Shown: piece after piece, positions 48,063-58,544 of the stretch
How the letters are laid out: each line of letters begins with the position of its first letter
How positions within the stretch are numbered: the first letter of the stretch is position 1
Assembly (NCBI RefSeq): GCF_023101765.2
Contig: NC_064221.1
Location: 9,543,465 to 9,607,464 of the forward strand
Length of the DNA stretch: 64,000 nt
Source: Spodoptera frugiperda
Lineage: Eukaryota > Arthropoda > Insecta > Lepidoptera > Noctuidae
Reading direction: 5' to 3'
The notes under the pieces: model-generated
What the model was told of the DNA's origin: nothing
The model's input: the letters and a program-made list of their open reading frames with translations, nothing else
The model's database searches: none
Translations under genes and position numbers: made by a program

Positions 48063-48203
48063 ACGAATTTGTTTTATGTTTAACAAGATCGACACGAGAG
48101 TGCGTTTGACGCTCTAATTGGTTAGTTCATTCGCGCTGGCCAATCAGTGCTGGCAGCGCTCTCGTTTCGTATTTGTTCAACGTAAAGCAAACTTGTACTA
48201 AGG
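48063..48203. mobile_element. Palindromic MITE, family F, copy 4
   Basis: TACGAATTTGTTTTATGTTT, ATCGACACGAGAGTGCGTTT, a central CTCTAATTGGTTAGTTC, then GCGCTCTCGTTTCGTATTTG and ACGTAAAGCAAACTTGTACT. Confidence 0.75.
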
Positions 48204-48690
48204 TTACAGATCCCAAAGAAACTGTTATTAAAACCTTTATCGTCTGAGATAATTTTGCATGTAATTTTATAAAAGCCATCAATCTGAATAATAAATGTTG
48301 AACGTCGGCGATTTACAAAGGAATGCCAGAGAACGGTTTAAGATCGGATTAAATGCATTCTCGACCGAGTGACATACTCGTGAATTGCAGGGTTGTCGAA
48401 ATATTTTCGAGGATTATGCAAAGAAAAATGGATTTAAAATGTACTCTTTTTAGGTTTAATTTAATCAAGCCTTCAATTAGATGGCTTATTATTATTTTTT
48501 GTGTGTATTTAGGTATATTATTTAGAAACAAATATACATAACATCAAAAATATATACAGATTCGGATGACAGTTGGTATTTTGGAAAATCTTATCTCTAT
48601 TAGTATATCACCTCTTATAAGGCTGAACTCAATAAGTTCTGGTGTCCTCGAATTAGTTATAATTATGTATTAGTAACTATTGAAATTATC
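48204..48690. other. No gene seen
   Basis: AT-rich, unremarkable. Confidence 0.35.
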
Positions 48691-48696
48691 TAACAT

Positions 48697-48890
48697 TTTT
48701 TAAACGTTGCCGTACACTAGAATTTTCTCCTGTGTCGTGGGTGCGTTTACAAACATACAAGTTCACATACACATCACACCCAATCTCGAAACAACAATTT
48801 ACGGATCACACAAGAGTTGCTCTGTGCGGAAATCAAAACGTACGTTGCGCGGCATCCGTCACACCGCGCCAACTGACCAGGCAATCAAAA
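48697..48890 (-). repeat. Family B tRNA-derived SINE
   Basis: AACGTTGCCGTACACTAGAA, TTTTCTCCTGTGTCGTGGGT, CGAAACAACAATTTACGGAT, AGAGTTGCTCTGTGCGGAAA, near full length. The ORFs through it are incidental. Confidence 0.8.
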
Positions 48891-48904
48891 AAATCAAGAG
48901 TTTT

Positions 48905-49250
48905 TTTTATGTTAAATGGGCCGACGTTTGGCCGCTATCTCGCCTGATGGTAAGTGATGATGCGGTCTACGATGAAGCACGTCTGCCCATAAGCAACCTA
49001 TTCACTTGAGCTTTGAAGACATCCAGGTTATACCCATCAGGAAACAAAGATTCCGGCAAGAAGTTCCACTCCCTAGCAGTTTTCTTCCACCAATAAAGTT
49101 GTTCACAACCAGGAAGAATAAGATGAATGTAACTAGACCTTCCTCCAGCCCTAAGAGTACCGTTGACATCGGGATTAATACTAACATTCCGATCGATTGC
49201 GGTCTGTACTGTGGTGGTACATATAGCTATACAAAACCAATTTATCATGG
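48905..49250 (-). mobile_element. Non-LTR retrotransposon 3' end with RT C terminus
   Basis: Minus-strand ORF ending at 48967 reads WNFLPESLFPDGYNLDVFKA and QVNRLLMGRRASS-stop, a C terminus shared by many moth jockey/CR1-type polymerases. 48905-48966 is its 3' UTR (CATCAGGCGAGATAGCGGCC in reverse). A second copy of the same end is at 53265-53480. Confidence 0.75.
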
Positions 49251-49404
49251 TCTCGCCTTGTATGATCTTTCCACATATTCAAGGGTCTACTTACACTGGT
49301 TTTCTGTACTGTGGTGGTACATATAGCTATACAAAACCAATTTATCATGGTCTCGCCTTGTATGATCTTTCCACACATTCAAGGGTCAGCTTACACTGGT
49401 TTTG
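49205..49404. repeat. Tandem duplication, period 100 bp, 2 copies
   Basis: TGTACTGTGGTGGTACATAT starts at 49205 and again at 49305. The two 100-bp units differ at only a few sites (CACATATTC/CACACATTC, CTACTT/CAGCTT). The array abuts the upstream edge of the retrotransposon remnant. Confidence 0.9.
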
Positions 49405-49511
49405 TTTAGTTTGATGTATGAATGTATGGGTACTAACCAACAATATGCATTGTGGTACCGAGTTACATATTATTGAGTAAAATATTAGGTATATACGATA
49501 TAAATAATAAT

Positions 49512-49682
49512 CACTATATATAAAAATCAATTGCTGTTCGTTAGTCTCGCTAAAACTCGAGAAATAAATGGACCCATTTCGCTAATTTCGGTTTTAAATT
49601 ATTTTTGGAAGTCCAGAACAGGTCTAAAAGGTGAGAAAAATAAATGTTTGACGCGGTACGAAGTTTGCCGGGTCATCTAGTT
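49512..49682 (+). repeat. Family L repeat
   Basis: TATATAAAAATCAATTGCTG, TTCGTTAGTCTCGCTAAAAC, GGAAGTCCAGAACAGGTCTA, GGTACGAAGTTTGCCGGGTC. Confidence 0.65.
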
Positions 49683-49792
49683 ATTTATAAATGTCTTTGA
49701 GTACGACTATTAGACATTAATCCCTTATTGCACAAAATATAACTGATGAAAAGTAAATACATTCATATACATGAGCCTTGTCTGCTAGCATG

Positions 49793-50045
49793 ATATGAGC
49801 CTCTAGCATGGCTTGAAACTAGTCGAGTTCCTCGTCAAATAATTACGTGAGTAAGCCGAAAAACGTAATGATTAATTTAGTTTGACTCACGAAACCTATA
49901 ACACAATCAAGATGACCACTTCTACTAATATTATTTCATTTTCTTTATTTAATTACTATGTTATTTGCTTACTCACGTTATTGTTTGACGAGGAACTCGA
50001 CTTGTTTCAAGCCATGCTAGAGGCTCATATTCATGAGCAGCAATT
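49793..50045. mobile_element. Family G foldback element
   Basis: ATATGAGCCTCTAGCATGGC, TTGAAACTAGTCGAGTTCCT, CGTCAAATAATTACGTGAGT on the left. Mirrored by ACTCACGTTATTGTTTGACG, AGGAACTCGACTTGTTTCAA, GCCATGCTAGAGGCTCATAT on the right. Confidence 0.8.
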
Positions 50046-50590
50046 CCGCGAAATTTTCTTTATTCAAATTAAATACAACAAGCAAACTTTTTTATATCAA
50101 TCTTAATCAAAACAGCTAATGGCAGAAAACTATGCAAGAAATAAACACAATTTAAATATAAACACAAACTCAATCTTAGAACAAAATAGGGAAAGTGGCA
50201 AAGTGCAGAAATGTATGGAGATGAAAAGTAAGACATGAAACACAGCTTTATACATATACATGGCTTTTAATACAAGGTCAGTCGTGAGTTGTAAGGGAAG
50301 GGCATTCAAGTAGGTACTAGAAAGTTTGACACGATCGCACATCAACGTAGCCTAAAATTATACAAAGAAATCTCGACATTATTTGCAAAGTGATAAAGTA
50401 GAAAATCTAATAAAGATATTTGAAAGAAAGTGGTAGGTTCATCTGCTGGCCGCTGTTACACATCATAGTCAAATTAGTTTAAAGGAATTTCGTCATTATT
50501 CGCAAAAAGATAAGGTTGTTAATGTTTTTAGGATAACTTGATGTGCCGTTGTTTGTATTTGTTTGTAATTGTTTTGCGTTTGTTTAGATA
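50046..50590. other. No gene seen
   Basis: AT-rich, no recognised repeat. Confidence 0.35.
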
Positions 50591-50610
50591 TAATGCTAAT
50601 GTGAACTTAA

Positions 50611-51047
50611 GGTTGCTTTTCCATCAGAGATGTGCTATGTGCTATGTATACTGCGAGGATGTAATAGCTAAGCCATAATAAATTATAATAAGCAGTCTAT
50701 TTGTTGGTGAAATTCGGATTAATATTAGTACAATGTGACCGTTTCCACTGATACTAAGCTGTGTAGTGGTGCAAATAAGATTTGCTATGAAGATGAGTCG
50801 CTGCAAAGTAGCTGCACGAGGAAGATGCAAAGCTCAAGTATGCGATGTATTGATAGTTAGGGAAACATCTATAGCACATATATGCATAGCTCGTATTCAT
50901 AGCACGCATATTTCCATAATAAAGAACATAACTTAGCTGAGTCCGTTTCCACCAGTACTAAGCTATGTGTACCAATGAATATGATTGGTGGAAACCAAAC
51001 GCATCTACAGCAACGTAACATAGCACATCTCTGGTGGAAAAGCACTG
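50611..51047. mobile_element. hAT-like MITE, family I, with 20-bp flanking direct repeats
   Basis: The right end in reverse reads CAGTGCTTTTCCACCAGAGA (CAGTG start, as in hAT elements). The left end matches from TGCTTTTCCATCAGAGATGT, 26 of 27 bases over the inner part. TAATGCTAATGT.AACTTAA lies directly outside both ends (50591-50610 and 51048-51067, one difference). A degraded relative is at 55362-55600. Confidence 0.65.
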
Positions 51048-51067
51048 TAATGCTAATGTAAACTTAA

Positions 51068-51846
51068 AAGTTGGGGTCAAATGGCTTTGTTGTAGCTTCT
51101 AGGCTTAATGGTTATAGTGATTGTATTGGAAATTGTAAAATTTATTTATATACGAGTAATGATTGTATTGGAAATATTTATCGACTTGACCCTACATTCT
51201 ACAGTTCTGTATATTCAAATACTGCTTTATGAATATAATTTAAACGTTTAGCATTACTCTATTAGTATTTACTTTAACAAATTAGACTCTATTAGTAGGT
51301 ATTCAGTCTATTTGTTGGTGAAATTCGGATGAAAATTTGTTTGACAGTTTTTGAGTAGATATTTAGTTTAGTTTTATTTAGAGACGCAATGGTACCCGTT
51401 GATTCATAAAAGTTTTTTTGAAATCTGATAAAATGTTATTGAGTTTTTGACGTTTAGGATTTTAAATATAGGGGTGTGTGTTTTATATTTATTTATTGTA
51501 TATTTATTTATTTTATTTATATTTACTTTGTAAAACTAACAAATCACACTTATAAAATGTTATTAATATTGTTTACGTTTACGTGCTGAGTGTTGCTTCA
51601 CACAAGTTGCCACGGCATGGCTATGGATAGTTTCAACTAAATATTCTAGTTTAAATCAAACATCCCGTCAGTTAATTGTACTTTTAATTTAGCCCTTCTT
51701 TGATATATTGCTAATATGGTCTCTGATTATGTCCGTTTAAGGCGCCGTGTAACGATTTTATTATTATTTATCCGATAGACCGACTATGTGTATTAATTGT
51801 ATACTATATTATTCTTTATCCTAACATTTCGTTCTCTTGTTGTTCC
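51068..51846. other. Presumed intron end; one duplicated 26-mer
   Basis: AGTCTATTTGTTGGTGAAAT at 51307 duplicates a piece inside the family I MITE (50694). The last 40 bases are a strong pyrimidine tract with CTAAC, a branch-point match, feeding the acceptor at 51847-51848. Confidence 0.5.
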
Positions 51847-51848
51847 AG

Positions 51849-52003
51849 AATCCCAACACGATGGACGGCAGCCAGTAATTGAGTGTTAGTGAATGTTTTA
51901 GTTATTGTAAAGACTGACTAGTGTTACCCAGTGTTCAAGTGTACGGTATACAGAATGGAGGCTAAAACGCACATACTCGCGACTGCTGCGCTCCTTATAA
52001 TCG
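51849..52003 (+). CDS. Exon with 5' leader and signal-peptide start of a secreted or membrane protein (partial)
   Basis: The acceptor TTGTTGTTCCAG precedes a 106-nt leader. ATG at 51955 then starts MEAKTHILATAALLIIG, and the donor G|GTGAGT follows (phase 1). ILATAALLIIG is a typical hydrophobic signal core. A five-codon upstream ORF (MDGSQ-stop, 51861-51878) lies in the leader. A phase-1 intron right after a signal peptide is common in modular extracellular proteins, for example immunoglobulin-domain adhesion proteins, but the family cannot be named from 17 residues. I infer an upstream non-coding exon near 16.2 kb. No downstream exon is visible up to 64 kb. Confidence 0.6.
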
Positions 52004-52520
52004 GTGAGTTTTAGATTTTAATGTTTTATTGTAACTCTTCTGGTGTTAATTCTTGCAGGTGATAAGAATAGGGTAGATGACTAATTTTTATCGTCTTGTA
52101 GATTATTCTAAAATATTCGACACGATTTTTTTTAATTTTCTTACGGTAACAAATATTTTCGAAGATATTATTATGTTAATTTGAAAGATCGTATGACGTC
52201 ACTTCTTGGTAGGTTCTATGCGTAGAAATGACGTATTTGCCCCCACTCCTAAAGTTTGATTCGTTTTATCTAAGCTACTATTTTTTTACATACCATAATA
52301 AAAATGTTTTCTATACATAATTTGTATATTTTGATCTATATTACAAAGTCGAAGTGCAAAGCTTGTATACAATAAATTGTCAAGTCATGCAGTTTAAGTA
52401 ATAGAAGCTAAAGTCTGATTTAATATTATTATAACAATCGATGACTTATAACGATCTATAAATAAACGTGCAATATTTATTTCTTGCGCTGTGAGTATTT
52501 ATGTATTGTTGTTTGTTGTA
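52004..52520. other. First intron after the signal exon, nothing else seen
   Basis: AT-rich DNA downstream of the GTGAGT donor. No repeat family recognised. Confidence 0.4.
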
Positions 52521-52523
52521 TAA

Positions 52524-52584
52524 CTGTTAGTGTGACTGCTAACACTAAGTGATCACCACTTAGTGTTAGCAGTCACACTAACAG
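52524..52584. repeat. Perfect 28-bp hairpin with 5-nt loop
   Basis: CTGTTAGTGTGACTGCTAAC then ACTAAGTG, loop ATCAC, and the exact reverse complement to 52584, with no mismatches. Too short for a usual pre-miRNA. Possibly a tiny foldback or transposon end. Confidence 0.95.
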
Positions 52585-52611
52585 GTCTTTGGGGAATTCC
52601 TTTTTAAAATC

Positions 52612-52708
52612 CTTTTTAAAAGCCGGTAGCGCGCCTGTGCCTTCTCTGGTGTTGCGGGTATCGCAATCGGTATAGGCGGTGCTGATCGCTTATTCCATAG
52701 AAAAAGTA
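52612..52708 (+). repeat. Family C 3' fragment, diverged
   Basis: CTTCTCTGGTGTTGCGGGTA, GGCGGTGCTGATCGCTTATT, CCATAGAAAAAG. Confidence 0.55.
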
Positions 52709-53262
52709 TGAGGCTTTTGATGATGATGTAAGTTTGTGATGTGATAAATTCCTTAACTGTCATTTTAAAAATTTTATTGACTCTCGAAAAGTAGTCTAAA
52801 AGGCAAGTTAATCCATGCCTAACCCTAAAGAAGAAACCAATAATCTATACTGAAAGTTCATAAACCGAAAAAAGTTACACAGAACCATTTTTCCATCTTC
52901 ACCGCTCGCTATTTGAAACCACAATACCTGAAAAGCATCGAATAAATTGATTACAAACAGCCACTTCAGAATCTAGAACACTTTTTGCAAGCTGTTCCAC
53001 AAATTTGATTACTGGGTGCTAAATATAACTAAACGATCTGTGTGACTCATGATAAAAGTGTGAAGAATTTTTTAATGTATTTTTGATTATTATGATGGAC
53101 GCTTCAGACAGGTTTGATAGACGTCTTTATGATGTTGGATAGGTAAGAAATCTTTATTTAACTAGGATAATGTTGAAGGCTATCTGAGGGTTAACATCTA
53201 GCTTACTTTAATGAATATGTTTACCGAATTTCTTCAGTATGATTTTTTGTCTATTTTAAATC
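52709..53262. other. No exon seen
   Basis: AT-rich, unremarkable. Confidence 0.35.
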
Positions 53263-53264
53263 TA

Positions 53265-53480
53265 TTGGGTCGACGTTTGTCCGCTATTTCGCCTGGTAAG
53301 CGATGATGCGGCCTATGATGGAGCACGTCTGCCCATAAGCAACCTATTCACTCGGGCCTTAAAGACACTCAGATTATACTCATCAGGAAACACACTCCGG
53401 CAAAGAATTCTACTCCTTAGCAGTTTGTACAAGAAAACTTGAACCGGAGCGCTTCGTGCGAGTAGGTGGGATCTACCATG
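53265..53480 (-). mobile_element. Non-LTR retrotransposon 3' end, second copy
   Basis: Minus-strand VFPDEYNLSVFKARVNRLLM then GRRAPS-stop, followed by the same 3' UTR as at 48905. The upstream sequence is frameshifted and then lost. Confidence 0.7.
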
Positions 53481-54100
53481 AAGCAGTGACTCTTCGCTTA
53501 TTGTCTTTGTGATTTTATGATGGTAAGGACAAAATCAAGTTTTGCAATTGCACACTCAACGAAAAGTATCCGGTAAAAAACCGATAGGCTTTCAATTTTG
53601 TCTTGTATTGAATTACTATCCTCACCTCCAGCCCGTTTTTAATCTAGACCACCTACGGCCCGATTTAAAATTAGACTTAAAAAAAGTCTAAACATAAAAT
53701 CAAGTATCAAACATGGCAATTACCTCATAAAATACAAGTAATACCGCCACGACACTACTTAATGTATAACAGTACATAATTAAGCAATAATTAGTTCTTT
53801 GAAACCGTATCTTGTGGTCCCATCGAGTTTTATCGTTTATGCTCCAAGGTATTTTTATTGGCATGTCAAGTTATTTAAATTGAATATTAAAGAAAGGTTT
53901 CGGACATGTTCTTTTAATAATGTGTATTGGGCATCGACCGTGAAAAAGGCAATTTTTTTTTGAAAGAGATAAATTATTTCGGTAAGAATAAAATGTTAAG
54001 CAGGATCTTTTTGATTCGATATACTCTTACAGGAGTTTTGGTAGGGCTAAAGTCTTCTATTGGATTTAGGCGTCGTAGTTGGATAGACTCTGAAAATTAT
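53481..54100. other. No exon seen
   Basis: An 80-codon ORF at 53927-54169 runs into a SINE fragment and is not supported. Confidence 0.35.
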
Positions 54101-54105
54101 TCTAG

Positions 54106-54178
54106 GTTTTTTAAACGTTGCCCCACACTAGGATTTTTTCACCTAACATACAATTTCACATACACATGACAGCTCACA
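54106..54178 (-). repeat. Family B SINE 3' fragment
   Basis: AAACGTTGCCCCACACTAGG, ATTTTTTCACCTAACATACA, CACATACACATGACAGC. Confidence 0.65.
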
Positions 54179-54755
54179 CATAGGACCCACTTAGTTTTAA
54201 ATCAAATTTCCGTGGTGCTTGGCGAGCGGGCTTTTCCCAGCTGTACAGATTCTTTTGTGCCACCAAAGACACGTAAAATAAGAAAGTAGAACTTTACTTC
54301 AGAATATTTATTATGAAAAGTCAAGACCAAACTGATAAGATTGACAGACAAATTCTGTGAACCAGATTTCTTTAAGTCAGATAAGTGTGAAGATAATATT
54401 CATTCACTCCATATTTTCAAGAGAAAGTTTAAGACCTTAAAATGTCCAAAAATATTTCACGTTCCTAAAGATCTACGTCCCAGTTTTTTTGGAACTGCTT
54501 CTTTGGTAGAGTCTTAATAGATCCGATTGTAAGATTTGTTGTGATTCCCAAAATAGGCTAAAGATTCTAATAGATCTCACCTTTGGTGGTGTAGGAAGAT
54601 GTCAATGTTATTATATTTAAGTATAAAACTCAACTAAGAAATTACAAAATTGAGCTTTTTTCTCCCAATTCTTTATCAAACCAAATGTGACGAGCAAAAT
54701 GTGTCCAAGTAAAAAACAAGATCATTTAACTTAATTTCAAATAACCTAACTAAAC
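54179..54755. other. No exon seen
   Basis: AT-rich, unremarkable. Confidence 0.35.
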
Positions 54756-54761
54756 CTAACA

Positions 54762-54950
54762 GTGGCTGAGCAACTAGTTGCCGTGGAAGGTGTGGCGAGT
54801 TCGATTCCCGCACGGAGCAACTCTTTGTGTGAACCACAAATTATTGTTTCGGACCTGGGTGTCAAATTGTATGTCAACTTGTGTGTTTGTAAACGCACCA
54901 CACCACACAAGAGAAAAGACTAAAGCGGGGCAACATTTAAAAAAAAACTC
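54762..54950 (+). repeat. Family B tRNA-derived SINE
   Basis: GTGGCTGAGCAACTAGTTGC, AGTTCGATTCCCGCACGGAG (box B), CAACTCTTTGTGTGAACCAC, GCGGGGCAACATTTAAAAAA. Confidence 0.8.
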
Positions 54951-55355
54951 AACCTTTCCGTAAATCGTGTTCGATCATTTACATCTACATCAAAATATAG
55001 GTAGGTTCCTAGCCAAAAGTGGGTGCTGCATGGTATACGCATATCTGTTCACTCCTTCGCAGAATAAATACTATGTTATGTCCTTGTTTTTAAGCCTAGA
55101 TTCCTATCAATCATCACAATCTCATGACTGACTTGGCCCAAAAACATCAAGATTAGTGTATTTGTACCTCCTACTCTGACAAGGCGGTAAAAAATTAAAG
55201 TGCAATAAAACATAATTTAATTTGTTCCGCTCTTAATCAGAGTGTTCATACAACTTGCAATCTTTGACAGTTACAAGAAGGTGCAGAAGTTCCACTTTCT
55301 TTTATTTTAACAGGTTGATCGACGTCAGCGAAGGATTGGCCTTTGCGTGTTTTTT
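54951..55355. other. No exon seen
   Basis: AT-rich, unremarkable. Confidence 0.35.
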
Positions 55356-55361
55356 TACCAG

Positions 55362-55600
55362 AGACATGCTTATGTAGATGTTGCTACGAAGATATAATAG
55401 CTAAGCTGTGGAACTATGTGACTATTTTCACTGATACTCAGCTATGTATGTAGCTGTACGAGGAAGAGTATGCGATGTATTGATAGTAAGGAAGCACACA
55501 TCCATAGCACGCATTCATATCACGCATCCAAAGCACACATCCACAGCACACATCCATAAGACGAATCTTTCCATATAAAAACATAGCTTAGCTAAATCTT
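55362..55600. mobile_element. Family I MITE, degraded, with 12-bp tandem stutter
   Basis: AGATATAATAGCTAAGCTGT, GAGTATGCGATGTATTGATA and AAACATAGCTTAGCT match the interior of 50611-51047. AGCACACATCCA-type words repeat between 55490 and 55565. The terminal repeats are lost. Confidence 0.6.
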
Positions 55601-56185
55601 ATGAACGGTTTACCTACAGAGTATCACTTACTTTTTAATAGTTAAGTCTTGTATAATAAAAGTTACGAAGACGAGCTTATTGTCGTACATCAAACATATT
55701 TATAAACTACGTGTTATTGTTATTACGATTTTTTTAGAGAAACATTTCAATAATACTTTGCACGACCCGAAAAGCTTTGCTCGGCTGTCTCATTTACGAC
55801 TAACAAGCATAAGTGAAACTTCTGCACCGTTTTTTTATACAGATAATAATGGCGCTAATGTTATTCGACGTTAGATCAATGATCTATAGATCGTGATCGA
55901 TGACGCGTGCGCAGCTGTCAATAACCGTTAATACGACACTTGTTTTGATTTATTATTCTCTTCTTTTTTTGTTATTAATGATCTTGAAACATTTTTGTGG
56001 TGTTACAGATACGTTAGTATATGGTACTTTTGGAAATTCTGTTTTTGTTAAAGTTTATTATATGATGTGAGTTTGTTTTCTCTGATTGCGCAAGTGAAGA
56101 TGATTTGAATTGGAATTCTCATTAAACACACTTAAGCCAGTTTTGTCTTATGAGAATTTTGCTTTTATTACTACGAATACTAACA
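55601..56185. other. No exon seen
   Basis: A dyad ATCAATGATCTATAGATCGT lies near 55876. Otherwise unremarkable. Confidence 0.35.
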
Positions 56186-56186
56186 G

Positions 56187-56335
56187 AGCTGCGGACTGTC
56201 TAGCGGATTACCAGGGCTCTGACTCGAAAAACAATACTAAAAACGGGGTGGTTTTTAGTCAGTAAGAGTCTGACACTCTCTCTCGTCTCACCCAAGTCGG
56301 GAGAAGTCATTGGATGATTTTCTCTCATAAAAAAT
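56187..56335 (-). repeat. Family A SINE-like repeat
   Basis: GAGCTGCGGACTGTCTAGCG, AACGGGGTGGTTTTTAGTCA, GAGAAGTCATTGGATGATTT. Confidence 0.8.
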
Positions 56336-56526
56336 CATTACTAATTGTCTGGTTGTGATTATTATTAACCAAAATACCCTGTAGAACAACAAATTTTGAT
56401 ACTAAACTAAAAATAGAAATTCTCACAAGAGAATATAAATAATTCTCATAATAAAAGCTCATGTGATAGATCGTTATGCTAAATGGAACCTTAATTTTTT
56501 AATACTGTAAGATTACTTTACAATGA

Positions 56527-56748
<222 letters not shown>

Positions 56749-57084
56749 CAAAGAGCTTGCCTTTAAAAGCGTTTAAATATTAAAACTTTAAAGCATTTAA
56801 ACCCGAAAAGTGCAGTTAGAAAGCAGGTTTTGGAACTGAAATTCTAGATTTTATTTCAAAAAACTACAATTTAATTTCTTCATTTCACGGAAATTTGTCG
56901 AAATACTACATAGATTTTATTTCTTATATTTCGCCTGAGTTCCGTGTTGAAACGATTATCTTGTGGTTTGATTCTCATACTATTTTGAGATGGTGTTCTT
57001 TCAAATGTGATAATATTATGACTCATTTGGGTTCTTATTATTAGACATGTCAATATATTGACTTAAAATCCAATATCCCTCTTT

Positions 57085-57265
57085 TTCTTGAGATGGGAAA
57101 ATCATCCTTTGACTTCTCCCGCCTTGGGCAAGGCGGGAGGGCGTGTCAGACTCTTACTGACTAAAAACCACCCCGTTCCTTTTCCTGTTTTGAGCCGGAG
57201 CCCCGGTAACCTGTTACGTTGTTCGCAGCTCCGGATAGGACATCGGCCCTACTGGGCCCCATCTG
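57085..57265 (+). repeat. Family A SINE-like repeat, long form
   Basis: GAAAATCATCCTTTGACTTC, TCCCGCCTTGGGCAAGGCGG, GGAGCCCCGGTAACCTGTTA, then CTACTGGGCCCCATCTG, the longer 3' end also seen at 10518-10540. Confidence 0.8.
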
Positions 57266-58390
57266 TGGTTTATTTAGATACCTAAAGTTAGCATGTCAAG
57301 ACTCAAAGTCCTATGTCCCTAGATGGGGCAAAGAGCGTCCACAGAGGACCTTCATCTCGATCGGTCACGGCCATGCTTCCTTTTCCCTTTGGGATTCCTG
57401 TCTGAGTCCTGCCTGGGAATAAGGTCGAGACTCCTTTGGAACGCCAGCGGCCTTGTCTGCATTTCCATGGTATAAAAAGTAGCCTATGTGTTCATTCGAG
57501 ACCATAACCTATCTCGGTTCCAAACTCCAAGTTGTTTCGAGCAGGTGTTAATCCTATTACCCGTTTCTCGGTAGTCGGTTACACAATCATTGCGTCTGCC
57601 ATGCAGTCAGATATTTATATTAGTGTATTCTCTGGGCCTGTTTATGGCTAGGTAAACTCTGAGCTTGGGGCTTCCGGAGCAGATTAATTAGAGGACCCGG
57701 TGCCCCTTACAGGTGTTGAGGGTGGCCACCGGGGTGGTTTTAGTTAGGTAAATATCCCACACTCCCTAGTCTTTTATCCCCAGAAAGCCTTCTGAAGGTT
57801 TCCCCCCCGTAATTAAATAAAAATGTAAACTCTGAGCCTGGATTCTCATATTTTAATAATTTTACAACGAAGCATAATTTCCACCACATTTAAGAGAGGA
57901 ACCACAAAAAATGCGGGCAACACATCAAAATTAAAATACACGGCTATCTTGTTAAAAATGTCTGGCTAGTGCCAAAATGCTGTTTTGTTAAAAAATGCTC
58001 TTTAGTGCAAAAATGCAGGTTTTTTCCGCCGGTAAAAGCGTTGGCATGCTCACACGTAGGACTGTGTTACACTGCGCCTGTTTTTTTCGCAAAGCGAATA
58101 AAAGTTAGCGGTAAAGCAATTGTACAGGCTGTTCGGTTTTTGTTTTTCGTTTATTTATTTTTAGTTTTGTAAGTTATAGGTTTTGTGGTCGACTGCGATG
58201 AAACAAAATAAGGTCCTTTATGGGGAATTGAGGTCATTAGTTTAATTTTTGAGGTCAGATTTTTTTAGGTTACTGTCTATTTGCATAGCCATTATTGATA
58301 ATTGATGCGTGAGAAAAATTAAACAAAATAATGTGTGTGTGTGATTGTATGATTAACAGAGCATGATTAAATGAGTAACTAGGTCTCTTT
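57266..58390. other. Repeat debris, no gene
   Basis: 57465-57545 is a family J piece (GGTATAAAAAGTAGCCTATG). 57690-57815 resembles a diverged family A relative (CACCGGGGTGGTTTTAGTTA, CCCACACTCCCTAGTC). 57960-58020 has a doubled 'AAAATGCTGTTTTGTTA' theme. Confidence 0.4.
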
Positions 58391-58393
58391 TGC

Positions 58394-58544
58394 GGGGGCA
58401 AAATCATCCAATGGATTCTCCCGCATTGGAAGAGGTGAAAGGGAGTCAGACTCACGTTGACTAAAAATCACACCGTTACTAATCCTGTTTTTTGATCCGG
58501 AGACCCGGTAAACCCGCTAGGTAGTCCGCAGCTTCGGAAGGTTA
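58394..58544 (+). repeat. Family A SINE-like repeat
   Basis: CGGGGGCAAAATCATCCAAT, TCTCCCGCATTGGAAGAGGT, GGAGACCCGGTAAACCCGCT, GCAGCTTCGGA. Confidence 0.75.

Noticed and set aside
48707..49009. 100-codon ORF on the plus strand
   Set aside because: It lies across a reverse-oriented tRNA-derived SINE and the LINE 3' UTR.
57088..57422. Two overlapping plus-strand ORFs
   Set aside because: Both start inside a family A SINE copy and continue into repeat debris.
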